A DNA stretch of 64,000 nucleotides from the NCBI GenBank assembly GCA_037974965.1, contig JBBPFI010000013.1, forward strand, positions 1-64,000, in the 5' to 3' direction. Of this stretch, positions 47,863 through 58,488 are shown piece by piece (the stretch's first letter is position 1; each line of letters opens with the position of its first letter). Source of the stretch: Dacryopinax spathularia. Taxonomy: Eukaryota; Basidiomycota; Dacrymycetes; Dacrymycetales; Dacrymycetaceae. The notes beneath the pieces were generated by a model that was not told the DNA's origin, searched no databases, and saw only the letters and a program-made list of their open reading frames with translations. Both the position numbers and the translations under genes were made by a program.

Positions 47863-48512
47863 GACGTCCTCGGCAGTCCTCAAAGGTATCCTATGGAAAC
47901 CATTGATCAATCTCCGGTGGGAATCCATGCCTCTACCGAAGAGGTCATATCGATAAATATGTGCCTCCCTGCCATGGCACCATACCTTCAAGACTCGATT
48001 GTTCGTATCGACTTAGGTGATGCCGTCGACCTCACGCAGGAGAAGCTCATTCGTCGCCCTACCGTTACCATTCATTACGCGGCTCCCGAGGCGCTTCTCA
48101 ACGACGAAATTCTCCTGGGGTCTGACATCTGGTCCTTGGCACTGCTGCTGTTCGAGTTGTTGACTGGGCTACAGCTGATCGAGGGCCGATATGCAACGCC
48201 GCGCTACGTGCTTGCCGAACAGGAATGCTTGCTTGGGCTTTCTGAAGGGTCCTTAGCCAGTGGAGGCGAGGTACTGGATGGTGGTGGGAACACGCTGGAG
48301 AGAGTGGAGAAGATACTTCGCAAAGTTGCCCAGGGAGACAAGCGATGGACGAACGGTCCTATGGTTGCCCCTTTAGGCCAGCCATTGTCAGAAGAGGATG
48401 TCCAGCGGTGGTTGCGGCTTCTTTCGAGTATGCTAAGGCTTCGTCCGGAAGACAGACCCTCAATTGAGACGGTCATGGACCGACTCTCGGAGGAGTTCTC
48501 CGTTCCTCGAAG

Positions 48513-49036
48513 AATCCATGCTGAGTATTGATCTGGGCGACACCCTTGATCTCTCGCCTCTGCAGGACGGAAGGCCACCTCCAACAGTTCCCATGAACTA
48601 TTGATCTGCTGAGTCTCTCGTAGACCGGCACATTCGAAGGCTTCTGACGTCTAGTCTTTTAGCAAGCTACTCTTAGAGTTGTTGACCGGGTGGTCCCTTG
48701 ATGAAGGTGGACACTCAGCGGAGGATCTATCAAGTGGCCTCAGGAGCAACTTTCAACATCGCAGAGGGATCTCTGTTCACCACCATAATGCAAGACACAG
48801 TTTCTGGTGCAGACATTGATGCGTCCTCGCGCGTGATTATGCAGAAGCTGTCCGACGCCGGTAACGGCGATACGCGCGCAATGGACGGACCCATGGTGAG
48901 CCCACCGGGCAAGGCATTGGAGAAGGAAGACATACAGCGCTGGTCCCCCTTGCTAGGCAGCATGCTGAGGCTTCGAGCTGCCGACCGACCCTCGACCGAA
49001 ACAGTCAACAGTTCTCGCGAAAGAGTCTACCGTTAG
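48513..49036 (+). pseudogene. SRPK-like kinase, copy 3, C-lobe relic
   Basis: Begins inside the 3' end of copy 2 with ESMLSIDLGDTLDLSPLQDG, the DLG segment of the family, then PTVPMNY followed by a stop (TGA, 48,602-48,604) at the APE position. AESLVDRHIRR and LLELLTGW-like fragments follow in shifted frames. A last stretch reads GPMVSPPGKALEKEDIQRW...MLRLRAADRPSTETV. Multiple stops and frame changes mark it as dead. No N-lobe is present. Confidence 0.85.
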
Positions 49037-49654
49037 TCATGAAATCGATGCGGACCTGTCATAACCACTGCCTGGGCTCCATTCAACAGTTCTTCTACTG
49101 GACGCCTTTTGCTCGTGCTCCTCGATGGTGCCAGATTTCTGTGCGATCTGCTTCCTTGCCAGGCAGTGTCCGTGCCAAACAAGGGTAAGATCGGCCATCC
49201 CAAACCGCCGAATGGCTGTGCGCTAGCAGCATCCGGAAAGCCAGCATTCCGATCAGCGTCTTTCACAGACTTCGCTTTCTGTTCGCCTCCCAGATGCCAG
49301 CACAAAACAACATATGGCGACATCGTGCTGGATGGCTGGGCCCGCAAACCAAAGAAGCTCTGACAGTTCTTCGCAGCCGCCCACGGATTCAGATCTATAT
49401 ATGGCCAGTATTAGGGTGGGCATGCGTATTGTGCACGTCTTCCTGACTGTAGCTGCTACGCCTACGCTAGAACGCTTATTATCAGAGTTGGCTCCAGGGG
49501 ACCTTGCCAGATGCGATCAGGTACCCACTGTGTTCGATCGGCATTTTCCAAGCCCCGATACGACTGCCAGCGTTCCAATCGAAGATAAAAGCCCGGCTGG
49601 TTGCATGCCTCAGCCTTAGACCCACCACCATTTTGCCCCTTCAACCCTTCAACC

Positions 49655-50494
49655 ATGTCGATCAAGCTACACACCTTCGGCGAACCGGCGTCGATGCCGA
49701 AGCATTCCTATCACAGCCAGAAGCTGGAGACGTACTTCCGGGCAGCCGGCTGGAGCAGCGACACCGACTATGTCACGGTACCTCACTGGTCTTCCATGGT
49801 CCCCACCCGCTCGACTAGGGACTTCCTCCACCTGCCTTTCGTCACTTTCGAGGATGACCCCGAGAAGCGACACGACTTCAGGGCCGTTAGGGAGCTCGTA
49901 GGTTCCGGCATCATTAAGGACCTTGATGCTGGCCTCAGCCTCGAGAGGCGGAGCGACACGAGGGTCTGGCAGAGTACGCACTCATCAGGTTCCACCCCAC
50001 ATCGTGAATGTCTAACCTTTCCTTCAGTCTATGTCGAAGAATCTCTCTTCCCGTTGACGCTCCTGATCCGTTATCGCGAGGAGAAGAACTGGCCCATCCT
50101 CCTCACAGAGTCGGTCTCACTTAAGCTGCCCTTCCTTGCCGCCGAAGAAGCCGATCCCCCGACAATCCGTCAGCGTATGCTGACCCAGCTGAGGCAGCAT
50201 GGCGTCAGCCGGTACAACAGGGAGGAAGCCGCCGACCTCCTGGAAGAGGCGCTTGTCAACATTGAGGCCAAGCTCGCCGCTAACGAAACTCCGCGTGGCT
50301 TCATCTACGGCGGTATGCGCCCCACGAGCTTGGATGTGATCCTTTATTCGTGGCTTGCAAGCATCCTCAGCACGAAGGCTAACCCCACGCTCGCTCTAGA
50401 CATTTTGCGGAGTGAGAGACTGAGGACATATGTCAGGCGTCTGACGCTGTTGTGGTTCCCACAGTACGAAAGCCTGCTCGAGCTGACTGCCTAG
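49655..50494 (+). CDS. GST/Fax-metaxin-like protein
   Basis: Resembles the Fax/metaxin branch of glutathione-S-transferase-fold proteins. It starts at ATG 49,655 (MSIKLHTFGEP). The N-terminal thioredoxin-like half holds SYHSQKLETYFRAAGW, LHLPFVTFEDD and a V-x-x-S/SGIIKDL segment. The C-terminal helical half contains YVEESLFPLTLLIRYREE, TRPSLDV-like RPTSLDVILYSWLASIL and a terminal RLTLLWFPQYESLLEL. A 54-nt intron is likely at 49,974-50,027 (GTACGC...CTAAC...TTCAG); reading through it also stays open because its length is a multiple of three. About 261 residues when spliced. Family members act in detoxification or at mitochondria; a specific role cannot be assigned. Sits between kinase copies. 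Confidence 0.75.
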   Translation: MSIKLHTFGEPASMPKHSYHSQKLETYFRAAGWSSDTDYVTVPHWSSMVPTRSTRDFLHLPFVTFEDDPEKRHDFRAVRELVGSGIIKDLDAGLSLERRSDTRVWQSTHSSGSTPHRECLTFPSVYVEESLFPLTLLIRYREEKNWPILLTESVSLKLPFLAAEEADPPTIRQRMLTQLRQHGVSRYNREEAADLLEEALVNIEAKLAANETPRGFIYGGMRPTSLDVILYSWLASILSTKANPTLALDILRSERLRTYVRRLTLLWFPQYESLLELTA

Positions 50495-50759
50495 AGCTAC
50501 GCGTCAGTTATTCTGCGTCGACTCAGCCTGACGTACTACCTGTTGTTTCATTCGTGTCAACTGAAATGCACAATAGCTTCCGCACAGCTCGAAGCCCCCT
50601 GGCATTGCCCTTATCGATCTTTTGGGAATTAATTGTAGACAGTCGCAGGCGGTGGAACGGAGATTAGGTGTTTCTGTTTAAGGGCCGTCTTGGTTTCGGG
50701 AGGTTGGGGTCCGACTCGCGCGCATTGATGGTCCCTGACTCCCTTGACAATCGACGACC

Positions 50760-52413
50760 ATGTTCTCTTACCTCAAACGGATAGCCCTAGTAGCTCTAGC
50801 TGCTCGACCATACTCAGCTATAATCTCCTACCTCCGAAGGGTCTTGAACCGTGCTGTCGGCGTTCTGCATCTGACCCAAGACGCCCCATCCGATGCGAAG
50901 ACTCCGTCGTCTCCAGATGGTCCTCCCATGCTGCCCCGGAAGGAGCTGCCCGCTGTCGCCGACTCGGACTCACATGAGACGCCGTCCGAAGTATTCGACG
51001 CAACGCTTATCCCATCTCAAGTTGACATGGCACGGACTTCGTCTGATCCCTCTATGCCGATGCAAGACTCGCCTTTTGCAGCTTGGCCGTGGCTTGCCTT
51101 GAACGCTGGAGGCCAGGTCGCTGGGAGCGGACTCGCCCAAGGTGCTCCCATATTTCGCGAACCCATCGACGAATGGGGGGAAATGTTCGACTTCTATCGT
51201 CCTGGCGGCTACTGTCCTATTTTGATCGGATCGCGGCTGAACGACGGCCGATTCGAGGTCTTGCATAAGCTCGGGAGCGGAGGTTCTGCCACTGTTTGGC
51301 TCGCGCTGGACAGCCTCAAGGGTGGCTTGGTCGCGCTCAAAGTGCTGCAAGCGGAGAGGGCTGAAATCGTAGAACGCGAACTCGACATGACACGCACGAT
51401 CCGTGAGATGGCTTCGAAGCTCGAGGGAATGCGGTATATCCGTGTGCCCATATCAACGTTTGAAGAGACTAGTCCGAATGGTGTCCATACCTGCCTTGTC
51501 CAGCCATTGGCAGGGCCAAGCCTGAACCGTATCATGTCTTTCGGATTGAAGACTCCCGGAAGTGGGCATATTCGACCAGACTTGGTCACTGTCTTTGCAA
51601 GGCAAGCAGGGAAGGCTATCAAGCTCTTACACGATCTGCAGACCGCTTTACATGGTATGTTTGTCTGAATAACCGAGAGTACTTCCGCTAATGCTGTACA
51701 TAGACATAACGCCGGCAAATTGGGCTGTGCGACTCAAAGACGAGGTACATATGTGGTCGAAAGAGAAAGTCTACTCTGTGCTCGGGCAGCCACAAACGTA
51801 TCCATTCGAGACGGTGAACGGAGCGCCGATTGGGCCACACGCGCCTACAGAAGAAGTCGAATCCGTTGAGATGTGTATCCCTGCGATGGCGCCCTTCCTG
51901 GAAGAAGCGATTCAATGCATTGATCTGGGCGACACCGTCGACCTTTCCGAAGGGCCGATCATTCGACATCCCACGGTTCCTACCGAATTTCAAGCGCCCG
52001 AGGCAATTGTGGAGGGTCGAATTTCGCTGGCATCTGATATATGGACATTCGCCTTGTTCATTTTCGAGATGTTGACCGGCGACCGTTTGTTCCAGGTTAG
52101 TGATCGATACATCGTTTCCCAGCACGAACGGCTTCTCGGTCTTCCTCCGAATTCTCTTATCGCAGGAGTGCAGCTGGAAGACAGGGGAGGTAGGTGTCTT
52201 CCTGAGGTGGAGAAGCGGCTTCGTGACGTTGGTCGGCATGACAAGCGCTGGGCAGATGGGCCAATGACAAGCCAGGTGGGTACGGGATTATCAGAAGATG
52301 AGATCCAGCGGTGGACAGTCATCCTATCCCGCATGCTGAGGCTACGCCCCGAAGACCGGCCATCCATAGATAGTGTGCTAGAATGGTTAGCGGCCGAGCT
52401 CCCGGAATTGTAA
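50760..52413 (+). CDS. SRPK-like protein kinase, copy 4 (intact)
   Basis: 534 residues, two exons (50,760-51,654; 51,704-52,413) with the phase-1 intron at the same catalytic-loop site as the paralogues. Start MFSYLKRIALVALAARP matches copy 2. An extra ~80-residue low-complexity insert follows the N-terminus (PSSPDGPPMLPRKELPAVADS). Kinase motifs: KLGSGGSATVW, LVALKVL, C-helix ERELDM, LHDITPANW (D299, Thr301 in place of Lys), CIDLGDTVDL, FQAPEAI, SDIWTFALFIFEMLTG and MLRLRPEDRPS. It heads the duplicated module of kinase, small gene and transketolase end. Confidence 0.9.
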
Positions 52414-52575
52414 TAAATGCCCTTTGTTTCCCGAGCCATGCGATGCTGCCAGCTGGCGGCCTCATTGCCGCCGCCTGGCCCTGACAATGAGTCACAGAGT
52501 TCGGCATGCTCTCTGTGGGACATATAAGTGAAAGGTCGGCAGGATGGTGGCAACGGTAGTTGCTTTTCAAGACAG

Positions 52576-53205
52576 ATGTCGACCTTCAACACCCAACCTC
52601 AGGCCACCCAGCCAGTGTCGCGTATCCCGATCAACATTCCTCTGACGCCGAACACTCTTTTGCCACTCCCTGAAACATTCGACGTGCGCTGGGCGGAAAG
52701 ACGACCTGATACGGCTGAACATGCAGAGGTTGTGAGGCAGACCGAGCAGTGGATGATCCGGATTGCCGTCCAGATGAACATGGACTGGGTCGTTATCCGG
52801 TATGTTAGCTGTGGCTGGCTTTATGTTTCAGACTGACGAATTGAGATCACAGCAAGGCTTGGCACAAGCCGACCTTTACTCCGCGTGGCTCTTTGATAAT
52901 GGACAAGCCCCACATTACTGCGTGGGTCAAGAACCGTGAGTTTCATTCTAGAATGAAGGACTAAAGGGCTGATACCTCGGGTAGGGAACAGCAGGTTGAC
53001 CATTTCGATTCACCTTTATTGTGAGAGAATGGAGGATCAGAACGGCATGTATTATCTCATGCTGTCACACGATCTCAATGGGAACCGCATAACGGGCTTG
53101 CCGGCTACCTACGCGCAGTCCATCCACAAGATGCTGGATCCTACACCGAACAGGTATCCGGAGTACCTGGACCTACTTGTGCAGGTTGAACGCGGTCCCA
53201 TCTAG
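52576..53205 (+). CDS. Small gene A of unknown function (paralogue of 57,642-58,276)
   Basis: 175 residues from three exons: 52,576-52,799; 52,853-52,935; 52,985-53,205. Introns are GTATGT...CACAG and GTGAGT...CTGAT...GTAG, and both keep frame. The product begins MSTFNTQPQATQPVSRIP, includes NMDWVVIR at the end of exon 1 and HITAWVK at the end of exon 2. Exon 3 carries TISIHLYCERMEDQNGMYYLM. No signal peptide or membrane span. I do not recognise the family. Its paralogue also lies just downstream of a kinase copy, so the pair moved as a unit. Confidence 0.75.
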
Positions 53206-53299
53206 GTCCTTTCGACAGGATCTGCGCCCTTCATCCCTTACGAAATCACATGAATGTACGTCCATAGCATGGCCAACGTCGCCTCGAAGTCAATCAATT

Positions 53300-53995
53300 T
53301 CATTTCTTACTTGTCTATACCGTACGCGGAGCGTTTCACTTTTTCTTCGTATACAGCATATTGCGGACGGGGAAGCTTTGAGAAACCGAGAAGAAGAGCG
53401 ACGACAGGCGCGCTTAGTGCGCGAGGGTGTGAATGCGGGAGATGATCGCTCCCCGGGGGGGTATCAGTAAACGTTTGGACAAAAGCGGCGCCGAATAAAA
53501 GCGGCGGTGAAGCAAAGAAAACATGATCCTCACATTCCGGATGGAGAGATCTGCTCCTGCAGCGCACCGCAGCCCTCCTTGGTGGTGGCCATGTACGCGC
53601 ATTGGGTGTGAGCTGCCTCTCCAGCAGCCAGATACCTATCTTGCTGCCCAGCCCGGTCTTTTGGTTCTGGCTCTCGACGACGAGGACGAATTTGAAGGTG
53701 CCGGTCTTGCCAATCATGTGCTCGCCGGGGACGTAGAGCGTGAGCTGGACCAGCTGGTTGATCAGACGGGGGTGCAACATTGCTTGACAGATGCGCCGTC
53801 CAGCGTCCAGCGCAAGCGTTAGAGCTTCTCGATGAATCACACGCCGAGCATGGAGATGACATTCTTGATGTACGGCGGCCGGGTCGGAGGAGTAGTCTCA
53901 GCTGTGGACGTCCTTGATCCTGGCCGATGAGTGCTTCATACCGGAGTGGCAAGCGTTCTCCGTCGCTGCGCCCAAACGGAGCGCGAGGCAGCACT
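53300..53995 (-). pseudogene. Transketolase-family 3' fragment (decayed duplicate)
   Basis: The minus strand reads FKFVLVVESQNQKTGLGSK...WLLERQLTP, almost identical to the C-terminal domain of the complete gene at 58,489-60,705. TTKEGCGALQEQI in another frame and the terminal exon sequence near 53,410-53,440 also match. Upstream parts are shifted and partly deleted. Similarity can be followed to about 53,990 (CAGCTGTGGACGTCCT, matching about 59,212). Frame changes and missing 5' half make it non-functional. Confidence 0.88.
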
Positions 53996-54148
53996 AGGTG
54001 CCCAGGGAGGGCATGCTAAGCTTGATGCTACACATCGCAACGAATGCCAAGACGGTAGGGTAGACCGGGTCAGCTTTGTTGCCGTAGTCTGTCTGACCCT
54101 GCCCAATCTGTTAGCTGCCATCATCTGTTGACAATTATGATCACACAT

Positions 54149-55371
54149 TCACCCAGCGTACTGTCTGGTAGCCACCACTGCCGAGCTTGTACAGCACTTA
54201 TTCCACAACACCCCTTTCTGAAGATCCCACAGTCTTTCATGCTCCGCGAGTATATGGTTGGGCCCACCACGTCCCCTGCCGATTAGAGCATCTCCGGCCA
54301 ACATTTCGGACAGAACTAGCGCAAAGGACCATGTATCTGATGATCGCAAGATGTGCCCTTCGAGGAGAGATTCCGGCGCCTAATACCGTAGCGGAACCGT
54401 CGGACGTCGTTCAGGCTGCTCGCACGCGAGATCAACAGTATCGCCCAGATCGATGCACACGATCGACTCCTCTAGATAGCGTGCCATGGCTGGTATGCAC
54501 ATATCCACGGGTGCGACCTCCTCCACGGGTTCGTGGGGCGTAAGCGGCGACCCGTCGAGCCTGACTACCGGGTATATCTCCGGAGGACCGAAGACCGCAA
54601 AGTCGCGTTCCTTTGACCAGCCGTGCACCTCGTCGTTTAGCTTCAGGGCCCAATTATTGCGTGTGATGTCTGGCAGATCCATCAGGAAGCGCCGATTTCC
54701 TTGAAAGTCCTGTACGCACCATGAAGGGCGATGTTCATTCCGTGCAGTAGCTTCATTGCGCTCGCCATTTGCCATCCAAGGCGGGGAACGAGATCGCTTC
54801 GGAGGCGCACGTTGCCGCTGCGTATCGACCCGAACCTGACGATACGGTCCAAGCTTGGCCCCGCCAGAGGTTGGACGAGGCAGGTATGTATGCCGTTCGA
54901 GCTGGCTGCTCGAGATGTTGCAATGGGTAGGCGGATAAATGCCATTGCTTGAACGCCCTTCCCAACCGCCCGCAACCTCTCAGTCATTTCCAGCTCCCGC
55001 TCGACAACCTGTGGCATATCCGCCTGCAGCACTTTTATGGCCACCAGTCTCCCTCGTCGCACGTCTCGGGCAAGCCAGACGGTCGCTGAGCTTCCCCTGC
55101 CGAGCTTGTGCAGCACTTCAAACTCTCCGCCATTGAGGTATGGGTTGAGGAGGACTGGACAGTAACCACCAGGTCGATATTCGTGGAAGTCTTCGGTTCG
55201 GTGGTCCCGAGGGCAGAGAAACCGGCGAGGGTTCGGTTCGGCAGATACCGCGGCAATGATGGAGTTTTCAGGCAACAACTTGGACGATCTTTCGGATTGT
55301 GTAGATGCACGGGGACGCAACGTATGAGAGTAGTTTAGACCAGTACTGGGTATTGAAGAGCATGGATGCAA
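54149..55371 (-). pseudogene. SRPK-like protein kinase, copy 5 (nonsense in activation segment)
   Basis: The N-lobe reads well (YRPGGYCPVLLN, KLGRGSSATVW, LVAIKVLQAD, ERELEMTERL). It is followed by the family intron (54,670-54,719) and DITRNNW, CIDLGDTVDL. At 54,380-54,382 a TAG replaces the residue before APES. The frame continues beyond it (SSDTWSFALVLSEMLAGD) but ends early in unrelated sequence at 54,149, where a second glycine-loop-like scrap (LYKLGSGGYQTV) is fused. No good ATG lies upstream in frame. Dead copy, divergent to copy 6. Confidence 0.88.
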
Positions 55372-55842
55372 GACGATCCAGGTACGAGAGCATCACTGAG
55401 GCTGACCCGGCGAAGAGTCAGGGATCGTCACCAACGCGTCCTGACCCGATGTCCTGGGGCCAGCCTTGCTCGCCGTCAATACGTTTCGTACTCGTTGCTT
55501 CAACCAAAGGGATTCGTTAAAGGGAGATATCTCGGCTGGGTACAGTGCTCTGTACGTGTATGAATCTGGCTGGAAAGTGAGGGTAAAATAACGAGTAACG
55601 AGGGTATGGTGGGGTTTAGCAGGGTTTGCAAACGTGCCGACCAAGGTCGTGACTCCTCGTCTGATCAGTCTCCGCGCCGCTGCATCGCTCCTTGTACGAC
55701 TTACGACCGTACGACGACTGTCACTGTCCTCATACCTCAAACCTCTGGCTTGCATTGCTCTTTCTGCTTGACCATACACAAGAATATCATCGCCACAAAT
55801 ACCCCTATCACTCCTCCGTTCAAGGCGTTACTAGGGAGGACA

Positions 55843-57363
55843 ATGATACCCTCTTTTCGCACGGTCGAATCGGATATATCGCAAAAGCCTCGCTTCACCC
55901 CGTTTGCCGCGATGCCGGCTCTGGATCCCTTGGTAGTGACCAGCGTCCGCTGTCCAGCGCCTCCTTTCTCTCATTGGCCTGGTTCGTCTGAGGTTCCTCT
56001 GGTTCCTTTGCCTGCGCCGTTTTCTGCCGCGGGTCCCAATTCCACCGGTTCTAAGCCGTCTATTGGATTGCGGTTCCGCGAAGGAATCGACGACCGCACC
56101 GAGAATCTCAATGGATATCGCCCGGGGGGATATTGCCCAATCCGCATCCACTCATACCTCAACGGCGGCGAATACGAAGTCGTGCACAAGCTGGGAAGTG
56201 GCGGATCAGCGACAGTATGGGCGGCGATAAATGTGAGAAAGGGCGGACTGGTGGCGATAAAGGTGCTCCAAGCGGACAGACCACAGGTCGTCGAACAAGA
56301 ACTCGCTATGATGAAGCGTCTTCGGTCTCCCGGTAACGATCTCACCGCCATGCAACACATTCGTATACCAGTGTCGACATTCGAAGAGAAGAGCCCGAAC
56401 GGAGTCCACGTATGTCTAGTGCAACCTCTCACTGGACCCAGTCTCTATGAGGTCGTGGACTTTCTCGCGTGGGAAGGCAGCCTTCAATGGAGACCTGACC
56501 TCGCACTCTGCTACGCAAAGCAGGCGGCAGGCGTGGTCAAGCTGCTGCATGGTATGAATGTTGCACTCCATGGTATGTTCTGACAGTCTCCCGCCCACGG
56601 TATGCATACTGATTTCCTTTCTGTAGATATCACTGCGCAGAATTGGGCACTGGATGTCAAAGACGAGGTTCACCTCTGGACGAAAGAAATGCTCTACGAC
56701 GTCCTGGGGTCTCCCACGGTATACCCTGTTGAAACCGTTGACGGATCGCCTTTGACGCCGCACGATCTCTCCGAGGAGGTCGTTCCTGCAAGAATGTGCC
56801 TGGGTCGCATGAGACAGTTTCTGCGGCAGGACTCGCTCAAGTGTATCGACCTGGGTGACACGGTGGACCTATCTTTTGGCACTAGAGAGCGACTTCCGAC
56901 CGTCCCCCTGCGTTATCAAGCTCCGGAGTGCCTTGTGAAAGGACACGTCTCGCTCGCTTCTGACATCTGGTCCTTGGCGTTGTTGTTCTGCGTGTTTTTG
57001 ACTGGTGGGCCACTACTTGTCGGCCATGGACACAACAGCGAGTCCATTATACAACAGCAAACATCTCTTTTCGGCTTCGATTACGCGTCGTTTGAGAACA
57101 ATCTCAATTGCGGCGAAAGCATTGGCCCTCGGCCGGAGCTCATTAAGGAAAAGCTTCAGGGCGTATTGAAATCCAAGTCGACTTGGGCCGCATCACCAGG
57201 AGTCACCCCTCTTGCCCAGACGTTGTCGGAGACGGAGGTGGATTTGTGGGTATTCATTCTGTCCAGCATGCTGCGGCTACGGCCGGAGGACCGGCCCACG
57301 ATCGAAACGGTGCTACAAAGGCTCGAGGGAAGGTTTGCGGGCGTTCAGAAGGAGCATCTGTGA
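55843..57363 (+). CDS. SRPK-like protein kinase, copy 6
   Basis: 488 residues if started at ATG 55,843 (MIPSFRTVESD); an in-frame ATG at 55,606 would add 79 less convincing residues. Exons 55,843-56,572 and 56,627-57,363 with the conserved phase-1 intron. Motifs: YRPGGYCPIRI, KLGSGGSATVW, LVAIKVLQAD, C-helix EQELAM, LHDITAQNW (Thr for Lys), CIDLGDTVDL, YQAPECL, SDIWSLALLFCVFLTG, MLRLRPEDRPT. The ancestral start seen in other copies (MFSYLK) appears at 55,724 as CTGTCCTCATACCTCAAA in another frame, so its N-terminus has been replaced. It heads the second copy of the duplicated module. Confidence 0.82.
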
Positions 57364-57641
57364 CTGGTACAAGCTCAAGGCTGTGGCAATGACTCTTCCA
57401 TCCGCATGTCTGTACACGTGTTCTTTTCTTCGTTAGGAATGAATTTCCCAATGAATCAGTCTCAACGCTGAATGGGGGAACGATTATCACTCCCTCTAAG
57501 TATGATCGCGCAGTTCAGACTCGTGCTAATGTTTGAGTCAACTACTGTCATTGTGCGAGTATCCCTGCGCTCCTGGTTATTTAAAGGATTGCTCCAGCAA
57601 GAGAGCCCTGCTCAATACGTGCTTGCCCCACTTTTGCCATC

Positions 57642-58276
57642 ATGTCAGTCCTGGATGAGCTCCGACAAATCTCCATGGCCCGTGGACTTCTACTCCCCCC
57701 AACCGAGCCATACGAAAACCTTGTCACCTTTGAAGCTCGCTTTGCATTCAGCCAAGAGAAGCAATTCGCTTCGCTATATCAAGCTCTCCAGGCAGCAAAC
57801 TGGGTGAGAAGGATAGCGCTTGCGGAAAAGCTCAGGTTTGACTGGGTAGTAATCCGGTAAGCATATGTTGTATCACTAAGTGAAACGACGCTCAAACCCA
57901 CGGATACCAGCACGAACTGCCACGAGTCAACGTCCACGTATGGCGGTCACACCTATGAAGAACCAATGCACTTTACTGCGTGGGTTAAGTGTAGTAAGTT
58001 GCAACCTCGACCCTGCCGCCAAGTCCTGCTCTCTGATGACGTCGGAATGTGTTAGGGGAAGATTGCAAAGTGCGAGGCGCTCCGGAGATCGTTTATAGCA
58101 TGCACGTTTATTGCCGCTCGGAGGGAAACGTTCTCGTTGCAACGCCAGACGCCTGGGGTGTCTGGTATAAAGTGTTCCAACCCACCAGGAGCGAGTGGCG
58201 CGATCCCAAGGTTGACCACTGGAATGCCTATCCACAGTGGCCGAATGTGTGGGTTCCAGTCTATGATAATATCTAG
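57642..58276 (+). CDS. Small gene B of unknown function (paralogue of 52,576-53,205)
   Basis: 171 residues from exons 57,642-57,856; 57,911-57,990; 58,056-58,276. Exon 3 is 221 nt, exactly as in the paralogue, and both introns sit at the same phases. It begins MSVLDELRQISMARGLLL, with FDWVVIR at the exon 1/2 border and MHFTAWVK at exon 2/3. It ends WVPVYDNI. Similarity to gene A is clear around the splice sites and weaker elsewhere, so the two have diverged under retained gene structure. Function unknown. Confidence 0.75.
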
Positions 58277-58488
58277 GAAAGGCGGCGAGAATGTGCTCAA
58301 CGATCTTGTAACTCTTCGGAGCAAATCCCAACTCAATCAAATTTCATTTCACCTCGTCTATAACCTACGCTAGCGAGCGAGCTTCTTTTTCTTTCGTATA
58401 CAGCATATTGCAGGAACGGGAAAAGCTTTGAGAAACTGAGATGAAGAGCGCGCGACGACGGGGGCGACGCGAGCGGGCGCGCCGGCCC

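Larger units (their letters stand above)
37852..47863 (-). mobile_element. Ty3/gypsy LTR retrotransposon, ~10 kb, with antisense gene
   Basis: Two 557-bp LTRs (37,852-38,408 and 47,306-47,862) differ at only two positions. In minus-strand order it has gag with a zinc knuckle, an aspartic protease, reverse transcriptase, RNase H and an integrase with HHCC and DDE motifs. This pol order and the integrase-last arrangement define Ty3/gypsy. The insertion duplicates ACGT (37,848-37,851; 47,864-47,867; GACGT/TACGT if five bases are counted). It lies in exon 2 of a kinase gene. An intact multi-exon gene sits antisense between integrase and the 3' LTR. Internal in-frame TGA codons interrupt the gag-pro and pol frames. 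Confidence 0.95.
37105..48531 (+). pseudogene. SRPK-like protein kinase, copy 2, split by the retrotransposon
   Basis: Exon 1 is 37,105-37,726 (MFSYLKRLGGIALQAIRPTRP...; glycine loop KLGGGGSATVW; LVAIKIL). Exon 2 begins at 37,776 with the catalytic loop DITPANW and reads to 37,851, where the Ty3 element starts. The coding frame resumes at 47,864 (VLGSPQRYP) and continues intact through DLGDAVDL, YAAPEAL, SDIWSLALLLFELLTG and MLRLRPEDRPS to the stop at 48,529-48,531. Apart from the insertion no lesion is seen, so the gene was probably functional until recently. As in its paralogues except copy 1, the catalytic-loop lysine is Thr. Confidence 0.9.
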
